Below are positions 55,038-64,000 of a stretch of DNA of 64,000 nucleotides, piece after piece. The position numbers were made by a program, and so were the translations under genes. Source of the stretch: Cladocopium goreaui (lineage: Eukaryota; Sar; Dinophyceae; Suessiales; Symbiodiniaceae); contig CAMXCT020002716.1 in NCBI GenBank assembly GCA_947184155.2, positions 1 through 64,000 on the forward strand, read 5' to 3'. The notes under the pieces were generated by a model. That model worked only from the letters and a program-made list of their open reading frames with translations. It had not been told where the DNA came from and ran no database searches. Position 1 is the stretch's first letter, and each line of letters opens with the position of its first letter.

Positions 55038-55365
55038 ATCGTTTACCATGGCCAATCCTGGACAAAAAAAGCCAGCGTGCAGCAGCTCGTTTGGTCATCA
55101 TGAGATATCAGCATCGCGTGGAGCTTATTTCCATCAGACTTTGGCACAGTTTGCGTCATTCGCGTTTGTATAGGTGATACTCAGGTTCAAACCTTGTCTA
55201 TATATACGCAGCCATTTCAAAAAAAAAAGTTCAAAAAAAAAACACGGTATTTTTCCGGCACTTCTTGGTCGCTCGATGGGTGCAGCACTCAGTGATAGAC
55301 AAACAAATACACACCCTTTACCACATGTGGCGTAAATCAGTAACTGTTTTCAAGTGGTTTTTTCA

Positions 55366-56193
55366 ATGTTCGATTTTCAATTTCAAGCCAGCGTTTGCGT
55401 GATGACTTCCAAAACATTGGAAGATGCCATGTCGGCATGTGGAGTGGATCCATCCATAGCGTCACAACTGATCCAAATGGGTTGGACAGTTCAATCATTT
55501 GCGTGTGCAGCACTGGATATGCAGGAACTGGAGAAACTATGGCCCGAAATTTTCCCAGATGAAGAACTTGGGTTATTGCAAAAAGCCTCTTTGAGGGCAG
55601 CGTTTAAGATGTGTCAAGAAATCACCCAACCCAGCGTTGCAATACCAGCACCTGCCAGTGCTCCATCAGCTTCCGATGCGTTGTCTAGTGCAGGTACATG
55701 GGCAGAAAGCTTTCCACCTAAGTTGGATGCGGCTTTGATTGAACAAATGAAGTCAAAATTTTTGGCCAGTTACCCCTCGGAGTTGGTGAATCACGATACG
55801 ATGCCCAGCACTAGACTCCTCAGCCTTATACACCATCAGCTTGCAAAGAAACAATGGGCGTGGGTTCCCTGGAAGTACCGCCTAACGTTGGCAAAAGCAG
55901 AGGAGGTGACATCACAACGTCAGTCCAAGATGCCAAAATTGGAGGTGGCTACCTTGCACCACCTCTTAGTCGATGAGCCCCCATGCATTGACATCTCCAA
56001 CTCAGGGTTTGGTGTGAATGCAGTACGAAATCTGTTGGCAGTGCATGACTTGGCAGTTGCAATGTGTGGTGGAGCGCATTTAGCAAACCTCAAGGCGTAC
56101 TCTGCGAAATTTCTCAGTTACCTTACACAAATAAAGGGTGGACCCGGAGAGCATGTTGCGTTGTGCTTCAATTACAGAGGCCCAAGCCGCTGA
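55366..56193 (+). CDS. DIRS-like element gag-like protein, part 1
   Basis: The open frame begins at a GTG; the first ATG is 55366 and a second one at 55402 (MTSKTLEDAMSACGV) fits the family's usual start better. The first ~70 residues (GVDPSIASQLIQMGWTVQSFACA...LLQKASLRAAFKMC) are a helical domain common to these gag-like proteins. The protein continues to LCFNYRGPSR and stops, but the family's next block (AADRQIWASVADLM) lies in another phase from about 56165, so there is one frameshift. A structural role in the particle is inferred. Confidence 0.65.
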   Translation: MFDFQFQASVCVMTSKTLEDAMSACGVDPSIASQLIQMGWTVQSFACAALDMQELEKLWPEIFPDEELGLLQKASLRAAFKMCQEITQPSVAIPAPASAPSASDALSSAGTWAESFPPKLDAALIEQMKSKFLASYPSELVNHDTMPSTRLLSLIHHQLAKKQWAWVPWKYRLTLAKAEEVTSQRQSKMPKLEVATLHHLLVDEPPCIDISNSGFGVNAVRNLLAVHDLAVAMCGGAHLANLKAYSAKFLSYLTQIKGGPGEHVALCFNYRGPSR

Positions 56194-56614
56194 CCGCCAA
56201 ATTTGGGCTTCCGTTGCTGACCTGATGTCAGAGCGTGGCTGGGATATGGACAACTGTTTGCATGAGTTCACACATATCAGACATGACTTGCCAGGACTGT
56301 TACAGCTCCGTCCTCGCCCAGCCAAGTTACCTTCAATGCCATCACAGCCCAGCTTCCAGAGCCAACAAAAAGGCAAAGGCAAAGGTAAACCCTCCAAAGG
56401 GAAGGGCAAGTCTAAAGGCAAAGGCAAAGTGCAATGGTTGACAGATGTTAAGACCAAAGAGGGTCAATGGAAACAGCTTTGCATGCGTTTTCAGACTGGC
56501 AATTGTTCGTTGGGCGATTCTTGCAGATTTCATCACAGCTGTGCCTATCCTGTCAACGGCCAGGCTTGTGGGTTGGATCATGGAGCTCTTCAACATCAAA
56601 ATACAACCCACTGA
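56138..56614 (+). CDS. DIRS-like element gag-like protein, part 2 with CCCH zinc finger
   Basis: This is the continuation after the frameshift. It has a helical block (RGWDMDNCLHEFTHIRHDLPGLLQLRP), a Lys/Gly-rich RNA-binding-like stretch (KGKGKGKPSKGKGKSKGKGK) and a CCCH finger (CMRFQTGNC-SLGDSC-RFHH) followed by CAYP...CGLDHGAL. CCCH fingers bind RNA. It stops at TGA 56612-56614. The frame stays open beyond and enters the pol-like frame, so this TGA may be a readthrough point between gag and pol. Confidence 0.7.
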   Translation: MDPESMLRCASITEAQAADRQIWASVADLMSERGWDMDNCLHEFTHIRHDLPGLLQLRPRPAKLPSMPSQPSFQSQQKGKGKGKPSKGKGKSKGKGKVQWLTDVKTKEGQWKQLCMRFQTGNCSLGDSCRFHHSCAYPVNGQACGLDHGALQHQNTTH

Positions 56615-56665
56615 CTAGGACAACCAGTCCGACCGCCTCACCATCCAGACGATGCCCAAGGTACG

Positions 56666-59413
56666 GTGGATGTCAACAAACCTCCAGAGGAACCTCCTGA
56701 GGAGGATACACGTGCCAGTTTGGCTACTGGAGAAACACAAGTTTCACATGTTTCACCCCCACAAGGTTCACCTACGTTGCCTGATTTCAACCAAGGCAAT
56801 GCAAAGATCTTTTTGGATATATGCTCAGGAGCTACACGTCCTTTGAGTTCAGCCATTTTGGCACAACAAGGCAATGTTTTGGCTTTTGATATTCTTTTGG
56901 ATTCCCGTATGGATTTGTTAAATGATCAGAGTTATGAACAACTCTTACGAGTTTGCTCCTCGGGCCAAGTATCGTATGGTGCGGCTTCTCCTTCATGTGC
57001 CCATTATTCTCGGTTGAAACTGCATCGCCCGGGCCCCAAGGCTTTACGGACACCAGAGGCATTACAAGGCGTCCCAGGGCTGAGTAGCCAGGAGCTTCTT
57101 CAGGTCCAGGAGTCATATATGATGCTTTCCAGATGTATTATTTGCTTAACTTTGATTTATCAATCAGGCGGTCACTGTCACCTTGAACAACCTCCAACCG
57201 CTATGAGTTGGTTGGAAGAATGTGTCCAATCATTTTTGGTGTTAATCTCAGCATGGTGTACGGTGATCTCAGCTTGTGAATATGGCAAGAGTTGGTACAA
57301 ACAATGGATGTTTGCAAGTAGCTGGAGCAAGATCTCTAGTTTGGGTTGCCTATGCTCCCATCCACCAGGGAGCCACACTTCACTGGCGGGTACGCGTTCA
57401 GACACAGGCGAATTTTTGAGCCGACAAACTGCATGCTATCCCGAGGCACTGGCTACAGCTTTTGCTAACTTGGTTACTCCACTGGCGAAGCAGCGGCGTC
57501 GTGACTGGAAGTGGGATGAGATTCATGCTATTCCCCCAAAAAAGGACTTATATCAAGCACCTTATGGCCAAGAAGATGGGGGAGGCCTTCCCTCCAATCC
57601 GGATTGGAGATTGGGGGACAGAACGGCGCCTGATGTCTTTCAACAATTGCGACAACGATGGATGACGCGTATAGTGGAGTCCAGATTGGACAAATTTTTG
57701 GTTCATTATTTTGCCCAGGAGGATCATTCCCATCCACCTTTTTCTGAAGATGTCTTGGCCCCATTTCGCAATGATTTGGAAGAGTTCATCCAAGGTTCAG
57801 GTTTGACAGCCAATTGGCAGATCCGACCTCATCAACCTATGTGCTTGGAGATTTTACACTGTTTGAATAAACTGATGCACGACCCAGATCAAACGCTTTT
57901 TCCATCACTCATTGCAGGAGTGGGCACTGGATTTCAACATGATATACCTTTGAGCAATTGCTTTCCGATTAACACTGATGATGCTGAAAATGAACCCCCC
58001 TTGTCTGCACACCAATGTAACTGGCAGAGCGCAGACGATGACCTCACGCTCACACGTGAACTTGTGCAGCAAGAAATCGACAAGGGGTGGGTTTTTGAAT
58101 TTGATGGAGATTTGCAAGATGCACAGCAACGATATCCCCTTGGCGTTGCACTAGGCAAGTTAGGCATTGCACACTCGGAAGGCAGGGCACCGAGACTGGT
58201 TCTCGACCAGACGATCTGCGGCCTAAACGGGCGCTGCAAAATACCTGAGAGGAGCACCCTCCCATCCGCAAAGGATGTGCTGCGTACATTCCCAATTAGA
58301 AACTTCTCTGGCGATCATATGGGATTTTCACTTGACATTAAGGCCGCTCACAAAAGAATAGTGGTACGTGAAGAAGAACATGGACTTCTCGGATTCATTC
58401 TACAAGGCAGGTTGTACTTTTACAAAGTCGCTCCTTTCGGAGCCACCTTCTCGGCGGCATGGTGGTCCAGACTTGGCGGATGGATGCTGAGGTTCTTCCA
58501 CTTTCTTATTTGGTGGACACACATCGCCCTGCTATACGTTGATGACTACTTGTTCATCCAATCCTTGTTTAGCATGCCCGTATCAGCCACAATGATTTGT
58601 ATAATGAGTCAAATAACAAATATCCCTGTGTCATGGCAGAAATGCGAATTGGCATTCAGCATACAATGGATCGGGTGGAAAATTCACTTGCGTTCTGGCT
58701 TCATTGAAATTCCGGCCGCCAAGATTAAAAAAATTCAAGATTATCTGCGATCCATGGGACGTAGCTCCCGCACTTCCAAGCGAAATTTGGAGAAGTTGAT
58801 TGGGCTTGCACTGTGGTTAACTCAACTTTGGCCCTACATGCGAATTTGGATTCGACACTGGTACCATGATTTATATTCAATTCCTGCAACTCACTACAGC
58901 ATCGATAATGGGGACTGGAGACTATTCCCAACACATTTGGATTCTCAACTGAAGATCCTTTCTCGTCCTCAAGGTACTGCATTACCAATTGGAGGTCAAC
59001 TCTTGGCAGTTCGACATCAAAGTGTACAAACCAAGGATGATTTGGCGAAAGTGCACCTATCCAATAAACGTATTTGGCTTCGAATCCGGGATCCTTCTTC
59101 TACCAAACGCACTTTATCTTCAGCAAGCACCAGGATCATTCAACATTTTCAACAATGGGTGTCAGGGTTATCTCCAATGAAACCACTTACACCTAAAGCA
59201 TATTGGCCAGGATATGCTGCTGCAGACGCCTGTGCTTCTGGCACCACATGCGGAATTGGCGGTTTTGTACAATCAATTGACGGTACGGTTTATTGGTTTT
59301 CTGAAATTTATTCCCATTCAGAATTTGCAGATTTGGACGTGGAATTAGACCAAGAATGCAACGCTCAATTTCAGCTTTTGAAACTCTTGCTCAGATTGCT
59401 TTGTTATTTGTGA
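56666..59413 (+). CDS. DIRS-like element pol: methyltransferase-like domain, reverse transcriptase, RNase H start
   Basis: There is no ATG at the start of this frame; it is in the phase of the gag frame and begins just after its TGA. The first part has a methyltransferase-like domain: FLDICSGATRPLSSA (motif I like), ASPSCAHYSRLK (motif IV like, Pro-Ser-Cys) and GHCHLEQPPTAMSW. The reverse transcriptase has RLVLDQTI, FSLDIKAAHKR, YKVAPFGATFSAAWW and the catalytic YVDD (in ALLYVDDYLF, about 58530-58559). RNase H begins with ADACASGTTCGIGGF. The frame is lost at about 59380, and the end of RNase H is in the next frame. DIRS elements typically have RT, RNase H, a methyltransferase and a tyrosine recombinase. 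Confidence 0.8.
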   Translation: MDVNKPPEEPPEEDTRASLATGETQVSHVSPPQGSPTLPDFNQGNAKIFLDICSGATRPLSSAILAQQGNVLAFDILLDSRMDLLNDQSYEQLLRVCSSGQVSYGAASPSCAHYSRLKLHRPGPKALRTPEALQGVPGLSSQELLQVQESYMMLSRCIICLTLIYQSGGHCHLEQPPTAMSWLEECVQSFLVLISAWCTVISACEYGKSWYKQWMFASSWSKISSLGCLCSHPPGSHTSLAGTRSDTGEFLSRQTACYPEALATAFANLVTPLAKQRRRDWKWDEIHAIPPKKDLYQAPYGQEDGGGLPSNPDWRLGDRTAPDVFQQLRQRWMTRIVESRLDKFLVHYFAQEDHSHPPFSEDVLAPFRNDLEEFIQGSGLTANWQIRPHQPMCLEILHCLNKLMHDPDQTLFPSLIAGVGTGFQHDIPLSNCFPINTDDAENEPPLSAHQCNWQSADDDLTLTRELVQQEIDKGWVFEFDGDLQDAQQRYPLGVALGKLGIAHSEGRAPRLVLDQTICGLNGRCKIPERSTLPSAKDVLRTFPIRNFSGDHMGFSLDIKAAHKRIVVREEEHGLLGFILQGRLYFYKVAPFGATFSAAWWSRLGGWMLRFFHFLIWWTHIALLYVDDYLFIQSLFSMPVSATMICIMSQITNIPVSWQKCELAFSIQWIGWKIHLRSGFIEIPAAKIKKIQDYLRSMGRSSRTSKRNLEKLIGLALWLTQLWPYMRIWIRHWYHDLYSIPATHYSIDNGDWRLFPTHLDSQLKILSRPQGTALPIGGQLLAVRHQSVQTKDDLAKVHLSNKRIWLRIRDPSSTKRTLSSASTRIIQHFQQWVSGLSPMKPLTPKAYWPGYAAADACASGTTCGIGGFVQSIDGTVYWFSEIYSHSEFADLDVELDQECNAQFQLLKLLLRLLCYL

Positions 59414-59775
59414 CGGCTCGATTTTTTCCTGCTCACCGAATGCCAATCTGCCTGAAAAGCCTCAGCGACAATAGTGGTGCTGAATCCGGCAGTAATAAAC
59501 TTTGGAGTATGGCCTATCCTCTATCAATTTTCTTGGAACGGATGTGCCTGTTATCAGCTACGCTTGGCATAGAAATTGATGTGAGCCACATTCCAGGTTC
59601 ACAGAATGTGCTAGCCGACGATCTTAGCCGATGGGACCAGACCGGTCCACCACCCCACTCATTTCAACTGCAAGATCGCATCCGTATCCCGTTGCCAGCC
59701 TTGTGGAACATTCGTAGATCACCAACTCTCGTGCCAAAGGAAGCTTCAATTCCATGGACATTGCCCAGCTCCTGA
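59356..59775 (+). CDS. DIRS-like element pol, end of RNase H (frameshifted part)
   Basis: This frame overlaps the previous one and carries the second half of RNase H: SDNSGAESGSNKLWSM and the end motif VSHIPGSQNVLADDLSRW, with D, E and D in the usual places. It begins inside the domain, so the ATG at 59356 is not a start. The stop at 59773-59775 ends the pol region. No recombinase follows in the next 2 kb; the only recombinase seen is upstream. Confidence 0.7.
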   Translation: MQRSISAFETLAQIALLFVTARFFPAHRMPICLKSLSDNSGAESGSNKLWSMAYPLSIFLERMCLLSATLGIEIDVSHIPGSQNVLADDLSRWDQTGPPPHSFQLQDRIRIPLPALWNIRRSPTLVPKEASIPWTLPSS

Positions 59776-59862
59776 TTTCCTTTTTCCTCCTTGCTGGAAT
59801 TCCCCTCACGTTTTCAATTGGGGTATAGTTGGGCGAGTTGAATTCCCAGATAGTTTTTATTA

Positions 59863-60142
59863 GGGGTTCGATATCCATCTGTTCATTCAACCAAATAAAG
59901 CTGTTGGTTGGAACTTCTGAGACATATAAATTCCAGCAAGCGAAAAAGGAATAATAATACAGTCCGAGTGCTTTGAACCTGCAATTCGAGAATCAGAATT
60001 TCGGGAAGCTTTCACGTATGTGTTTTTTGTAAATATAAATAAGAATATATATATATTTATAAGTATTAAGATACTTATACATATATATATATAATATATA
60101 TATTGAATTAATAAATAGAAGATTGAAGTCCATGTAGAACGT
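59863..60142 (+). repeat. Direct repeat, copy 1 (280 bp)
   Basis: It begins GGGGTTCGATATCCATC and ends GAAGTCCATGTAGAACGT. The second copy is at 60726-60982, an offset of 863 bp. The copies differ mainly by a TA-rich segment of about 30 bp. It starts 87 bp after the pol stop. Split direct repeats are known at the ends of some DIRS/Ngaro elements, so these may be terminal repeats; a local duplication is the alternative. Confidence 0.8.
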
Positions 60143-60725
60143 TTAACGTACTTGTTTCGTTTATGTTTTACGCGTACTTTCAGATCTTTGTTTCCCCTGA
60201 AACATTTTGGATCAAGCTGGACTTCAATCTTCTTTGCGTTTATAGCCTGGGCATATTCTAAAAAACCCACCCTCCCACACCAAGGGTTACTTATGGATTT
60301 GTTTTGCTTCTTATGACCCGGTTTATCCATTTAGTTTAAATAGCTTCCTCGTTGCAATCGGGCACCCAAGAACCGCTTGGGTCCATATGTCGATTTCATG
60401 CGTAACCAAATGCATTCGACTTGCATTCGTGTCTCCAACCGGGAGCCTACATCCGCCGTAGGTCTGTTTTGTCTCCATCAGGAGATTTGGCATTGGTTAT
60501 CCATAGCTTCCAAACCTTGGGAGGCTTTTGCATATGCCGTAGGTACCGCTTTGCTTTCACTCTGCACACTCGCAGGTTTGCATTCAGTTTGGATGTGCGA
60601 CAATCCAACTTCCTACTCTTTAAGATGGGGAGTCCCCTATCGGAGGATATCTCAACCCCCTCAAAAAAAAAACTCAAACCTTTTATCGAGTATTATTTAT
60701 TTGTTGGTTTGGTTTCTACTTGGAG

Positions 60726-60982
60726 GGGGTTCGATATCCATCTGTTCATTCAACCAAATAAAGCTGTTGGTTGGAACTTCTGAGACATATAAATTCCAGC
60801 AAGCGAAAAAGGAATAATAATACAGTCCGAGTGCTTTGAACCTGCAATTCGAGAATCAGAATTTCGGGAAGCTTTCACGTATGTGTTTTTTGTAAATATA
60901 AATAAGAATATATATATATATTTATAAGTATTAAGATACTTATAGAATTAATAAATAGAAGATTGAAGTCCATGTAGAACGT
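60726..60982 (+). repeat. Direct repeat, copy 2 (257 bp)
   Basis: This is the second copy of the repeat at 59863-60142, identical over nearly all its length and shorter in the TA-rich part. After the shared end the sequence becomes unique. Confidence 0.8.
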
Positions 60983-61904
60983 ATGGAAACATGGATGTTG
61001 ATAAACAGGTCAAGATGGACGACAGGCAGCATCCATCAATCGATTTGCATGTGCTATCACCTTGGGACATGTCAAGAACCACCACTGGTTGCTTCTTGCG
61101 CTGGAAACCTTCATGACAGACATGCTCCCAAACTGCGGAATTTTGTTCATAGTCACTGACATGTTTGAAGCCAAGCGGTGGTGTTGAAAATGAAGCAAAA
61201 TGCGGCTTCATCTATTGAAAATTCGACAGAAGCGCAACCAAAAATGGAAGCAGAAAATGGCATCAGGCATTCGCCGGCAAGCAGCGCAAAGTCTACTCAA
61301 TAGCCTTTGTTTTCTCATTGCTACGCTGCAGTCGCATACGCGCGGAGTTTAAGAAAACGTTGTCGTCGTCACTGCTGGCAGGCAATCGTGCCTTCAGATA
61401 AAGCAGCTTCCCTGAAATACTTTGAACAGAAAAACTGTGACCAGGAAAAACCTTGAAAGCACACTTCAATAAATGTTCTTTTTGATGGTGGGCGCCGTCA
61501 CTTTTGTTCTTCAGCACTGATGAACCAGTTCAAATCGGCGTTCCTCAAGACCCCAAGATCAAAACCAGCGAAATACTTAGATAAAATTTTCATCCATTGG
61601 AAAAGGATGAAATGGGAACAAGCCCAAAACACCCTTCCTAGTCTTGCGAAAAAGTTCGTGGCTATTTCTAAATTCCGCCCTCTCTCAGTTACCTTTGGTT
61701 TTACATTTTGGATTGAAAATCACATCATTAAATCATAAAATCATAAAGTGGTAAAGTTGGGATTTTTTTAAAACATCAAAGAGCTTTTTTGAAGAAAATT
61801 GAACTTTACGATTTAACGGCTTTACGCTGCCCTGGTGCAATCTAAAAAACTAGGTCGGGGAAAGCTTCTTAGCATTGTGGTGCACAGCACCAGCGTACGG
61901 CAAC

Positions 61905-63620
61905 TGCAACTACAGTATCGCTCATGTGGCTCTTGGGCGTGTCCTGGTGGGTTAGTTAGTGGCTGGACATGGTGTTGGGGTCGCATTTGGGGGACCTTGC
62001 GGGTTGGATCTGAAGTCTCAAGTCTTGTGATTGAAAGCTTCTCTGTCGGGAGTAGGGCGGCACTGAGTACCATGGGGGAAGGTTTTGGCGGCAGCAGGTT
62101 CAAAGTCCTTTATGGCCCTAGTTTCTAGGGTCACAAAGGAAACAACATGTGTGGAGGAATCTATTGCAGGTTCTGGCACGCGAGCTGAACCACTTGAAGC
62201 AGCAGCACAAAGCGTTGCGACAGGCATCTCAACTGTGTTGTTTTGGCTTGCAGATGCAATTTGTCACTGTTTTCTGATGTTGGCCCTCTTGAGACCATCG
62301 CGGAGAACAAGAAAGAACAGAAGTCGGCAGCAAAGCGTCGCCAGCGGTTGCTAAAAGCAGCCAACAGCCGCCAAGCTAGGATGTGCGTTTTCCCACAGTG
62401 CGGAGCGTATAGTTGATGAACTTAGCCTACTATACCCTGAAAACCGTGGAAATTTGCGGTGCGGCCATCGTAAAGGTTGAAGCGCTGCAGGCGCAGCGCT
62501 TGAGAACCCAGTACGGCCATCTTTCCTTGCATGGCCCCCACAAGGGCCAACCACAAACTGAACCCCTACGACCCCATCAATGTTGAAGGTGTGTTGATGC
62601 TATTGCAACTAAGAAGTGAATTCCAATTTGAGGATGTGACCTGAGGCAAAATTTCTTTTTGATGGCTATCAGTTCAAAAGGTGAAACTGCAACATTTAAG
62701 CTTCCGTTCAACATTGAAGATGGGGCGCGGGGATTTAAACATACGTCAAATCCTCATCTTGGATTTGCAACTGCAAGCCTGGAGTCTGGAAGCACAAACA
62801 TCGACGATTCCCCTTTGCAGGAGGCACTCTTGGGAATGCCGATGTCGGGATTCTCCACAGGAACTGCAAATCTGAACACCACAAGCCGCTTTTGAAGCAT
62901 CTGTAAATCTCCGAGCGTCACACCGGCTTTCGGTGTGTAGATAGTCCAATCTTCCAGTGAAGAAAAAAGGGGAGCTACAGCAATCATAGCTGAGAGTCAA
63001 AGATCGCGTTTATCTTTCTTGGTGGAGGCTTCAGGTTGGGCTTGCCACATGGGCGCTGTCCTTCTGCTGCAAGAGCGCTGTTGATTTCCAACCACATTGA
63101 TGAGAAAGAGTTCACTACCGCAATTTTTTCAGCTTTGTTCCATGGACGGGGCAAGCAACGAAATATAGCTTTGTTGGGTTCCTCTGCAAATGAGGGAAAT
63201 CTTTCATCTGGGCCCCCAATGAAGGAGATCTACCCACAGGGCAGTGTGTGCTTGGCACCATCGGCTAAACAAAGAGCCCAACTAAACCCACCGCGCTGTG
63301 GTGAGAACACAATTTTGGTGTTGCAGGCCAGACGGTTTAGTACCCTACTAAACGCTCCGCGCTGTGGCGTGAGATCCATTTTGGCCGGTTAGCTCACATT
63401 CTAAGAAAGATTTTTTTAGTAGGTTTTTTTATCGAATTGAACCAACTATACGCTACACGCTGGCCATGTTTTTCTGCAAATTTCCACGGTTTTCAGGGTA
63501 TAGTAGGCCAAGTTCATCAACTACACGCTCTGCGCTGTGGGAAAACGCGCATCGTAGCTTGGCGGCTTTAGGGGTGCTTTTAGCAACCGCTGGCGGCGCT
63601 TTGCTGCCGACTTCTGTTGT
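61905..63620. repeat. Inverted copies of the 49.6-53.6 kb repeat block
   Basis: 61905-62455 is the inverted complement of about 53020-53565 (for example GGGTTAGTTAGTGGCTGGACATGG against its complement near 53500). It is followed by copies of the other unit parts: about 62465-63005 matches the spacer at 50500-51000 inverted, and 63010-63620 matches the unit in its minus orientation, including the CCGCGCTGTGG motifs at about 63292, 63356 and (altered) 63531. The arms of about 0.55 kb therefore flank the whole 53.6-61.9 kb segment with the DIRS-like genes. Confidence 0.8.
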
Positions 63621-63719
63621 GACATGGAGGATGCCAACAAACCTGCTTCATCATAACCCCTAAAACAGGGCAGAAAGTGGTCAAAACATGGCTGCGATAA
63701 AGGGACCTTGACAGTACGG

Positions 63720-64000
63720 AGTGTAGTGTGCTCAAGAAAGTGTTGCTTGACAGATTTGAGGGGAGTAGTCCAACTATTTTCCAGGGCGAAAGAGACAGGG
63801 TTACTTAGCTCTTTGAGCAGTGCGAGCCGTCGAAGCTCACTACATTTCGCTTTAAACTCATCAACGTCAGCCTGAGGTGGCTTTCCCACTCTCCCGCCAG
63901 GGAAGTCACGATCCTATACGTTTTGCTGCAGCGTGGCTTCTGGAGGTTCATTCGGTTTCTTAAGTGGTCCGCAAATTGGTGTAGGACCTTTATCATGTGC
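63720..64000 (-). pseudogene. C-terminal tail of a second giant helicase family gene, cut by the window edge
   Basis: On the minus strand two overlapping frames (64000-63885 and 63889-63720) encode VLHQFADHLRNRMNLQKP and then ADVDEFKAKCSELRRLALLKE...NPVSFALENSWTTPLKSVKQHFLEH. These match the end of the protein at 44505-46268 (LHRFAERVLFQQP; EDLDEHQRAIGALHQR; NPVSFGLTNEWNDTITSDKKHYLEH). The two frames show one frameshift near 63887. The rest of the gene is outside the window. Confidence 0.65.

Larger units (their letters stand above)
59776..61904. other. Non-coding DNA with a long direct repeat and an AT microsatellite
   Basis: Apart from the two direct repeats (given separately) and TA-rich runs at about 60042-60110, I see nothing I can name. 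A frame at 60377-60817 (MGPYVDFMRNQMH...) lies between the repeats and is possible but unrecognised. A small frame at 61520-61738 is equally uncertain. Confidence 0.45.

Overview
This window reads as nuclear DNA of a dinoflagellate, most likely a Symbiodiniaceae/Suessiales-type alga. The best evidence is the dinoflagellate trans-spliced leader (DinoSL, CCGTAGCC...TTGGCTCAAG) fossilised at the 5' ends of several units. One copy at 14192-14211 (minus) differs from the leader by a single missing T, and one at 16140-16160 (plus) matches 18 of 21 bases. The rest of the content fits: LINEs that encode a cytosine DNA methyltransferase, DIRS-like elements with a methyltransferase-like domain and a tyrosine recombinase, and a very long glycosyltransferase/hydrolase/SF1-helicase protein family of the kind that recurs in dinoflagellate gene models. 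Almost everything here is mobile or retroposed DNA, and most reading frames carry a few frameshifts or stops. Those breaks are either real decay or assembly indels.

Layout. (1) 356-14211, minus: a LINE starting with up to three tandem leader relics, then a 5'UTR with hairpins. Its ORF1 carries an unknown N-terminal region, a disordered linker, a USP-like papain-fold domain and a C5 DNA methyltransferase. Its ORF2 carries an AP-like endonuclease, reverse transcriptase, zinc motifs, RNase H and a C-terminal domain resembling a family-A polymerase palm. (2) 14212-16139: remnant of a minus-strand gene cut by that LINE, with a 296-nt insertion between 13-bp repeats, then gene-poor DNA. (3) 16140-29953, plus: a second, diverged LINE of the same architecture, head-to-head with the first. 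(4) 30-46.5 kb, plus: a run of cargo cistrons (small unknown proteins, two paralogues, a ubiquitin-like/ankyrin protein and the split giant helicase protein). (5) 48.8-55.0 kb: DIRS-like tyrosine recombinase gene split by a 4.9-kb intron-like segment full of tandem and inverted repeats. (6) 55.4-61 kb: gag-like and MT-RT-RNase H genes of a DIRS-like element and a 0.28-kb direct repeat. (7) 61.9-64.0 kb: inverted copies of the repeat block and the tail of another helicase-family gene.

The most interesting signal is a small hairpin seen 17 times, only on the plus strand between 16495 and 46497. The loop is constant (CAAAGACGT or TAAAGACT), while the 5-bp stem changes in compensating pairs (CTGTC/GACAG, CCGAC/GTCGG, CTGAC/GTCAG, CTGGC/GCCAG). 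Seven copies lie in the 5'UTR of the plus LINE. The others sit singly or in a cluster 5' of cargo cistrons, several of which also have a decayed spliced-leader relic further upstream. The minus LINE carries a different hairpin family (GGTACCC core, also with compensating stems) at the same place. My reading is that each LINE family has its own RNA tag and that the cargo cistrons are trans-spliced mRNAs that share the plus LINE's tag and were retroposed by it in trans. The hairpins and relics are seen directly; the function is inference.
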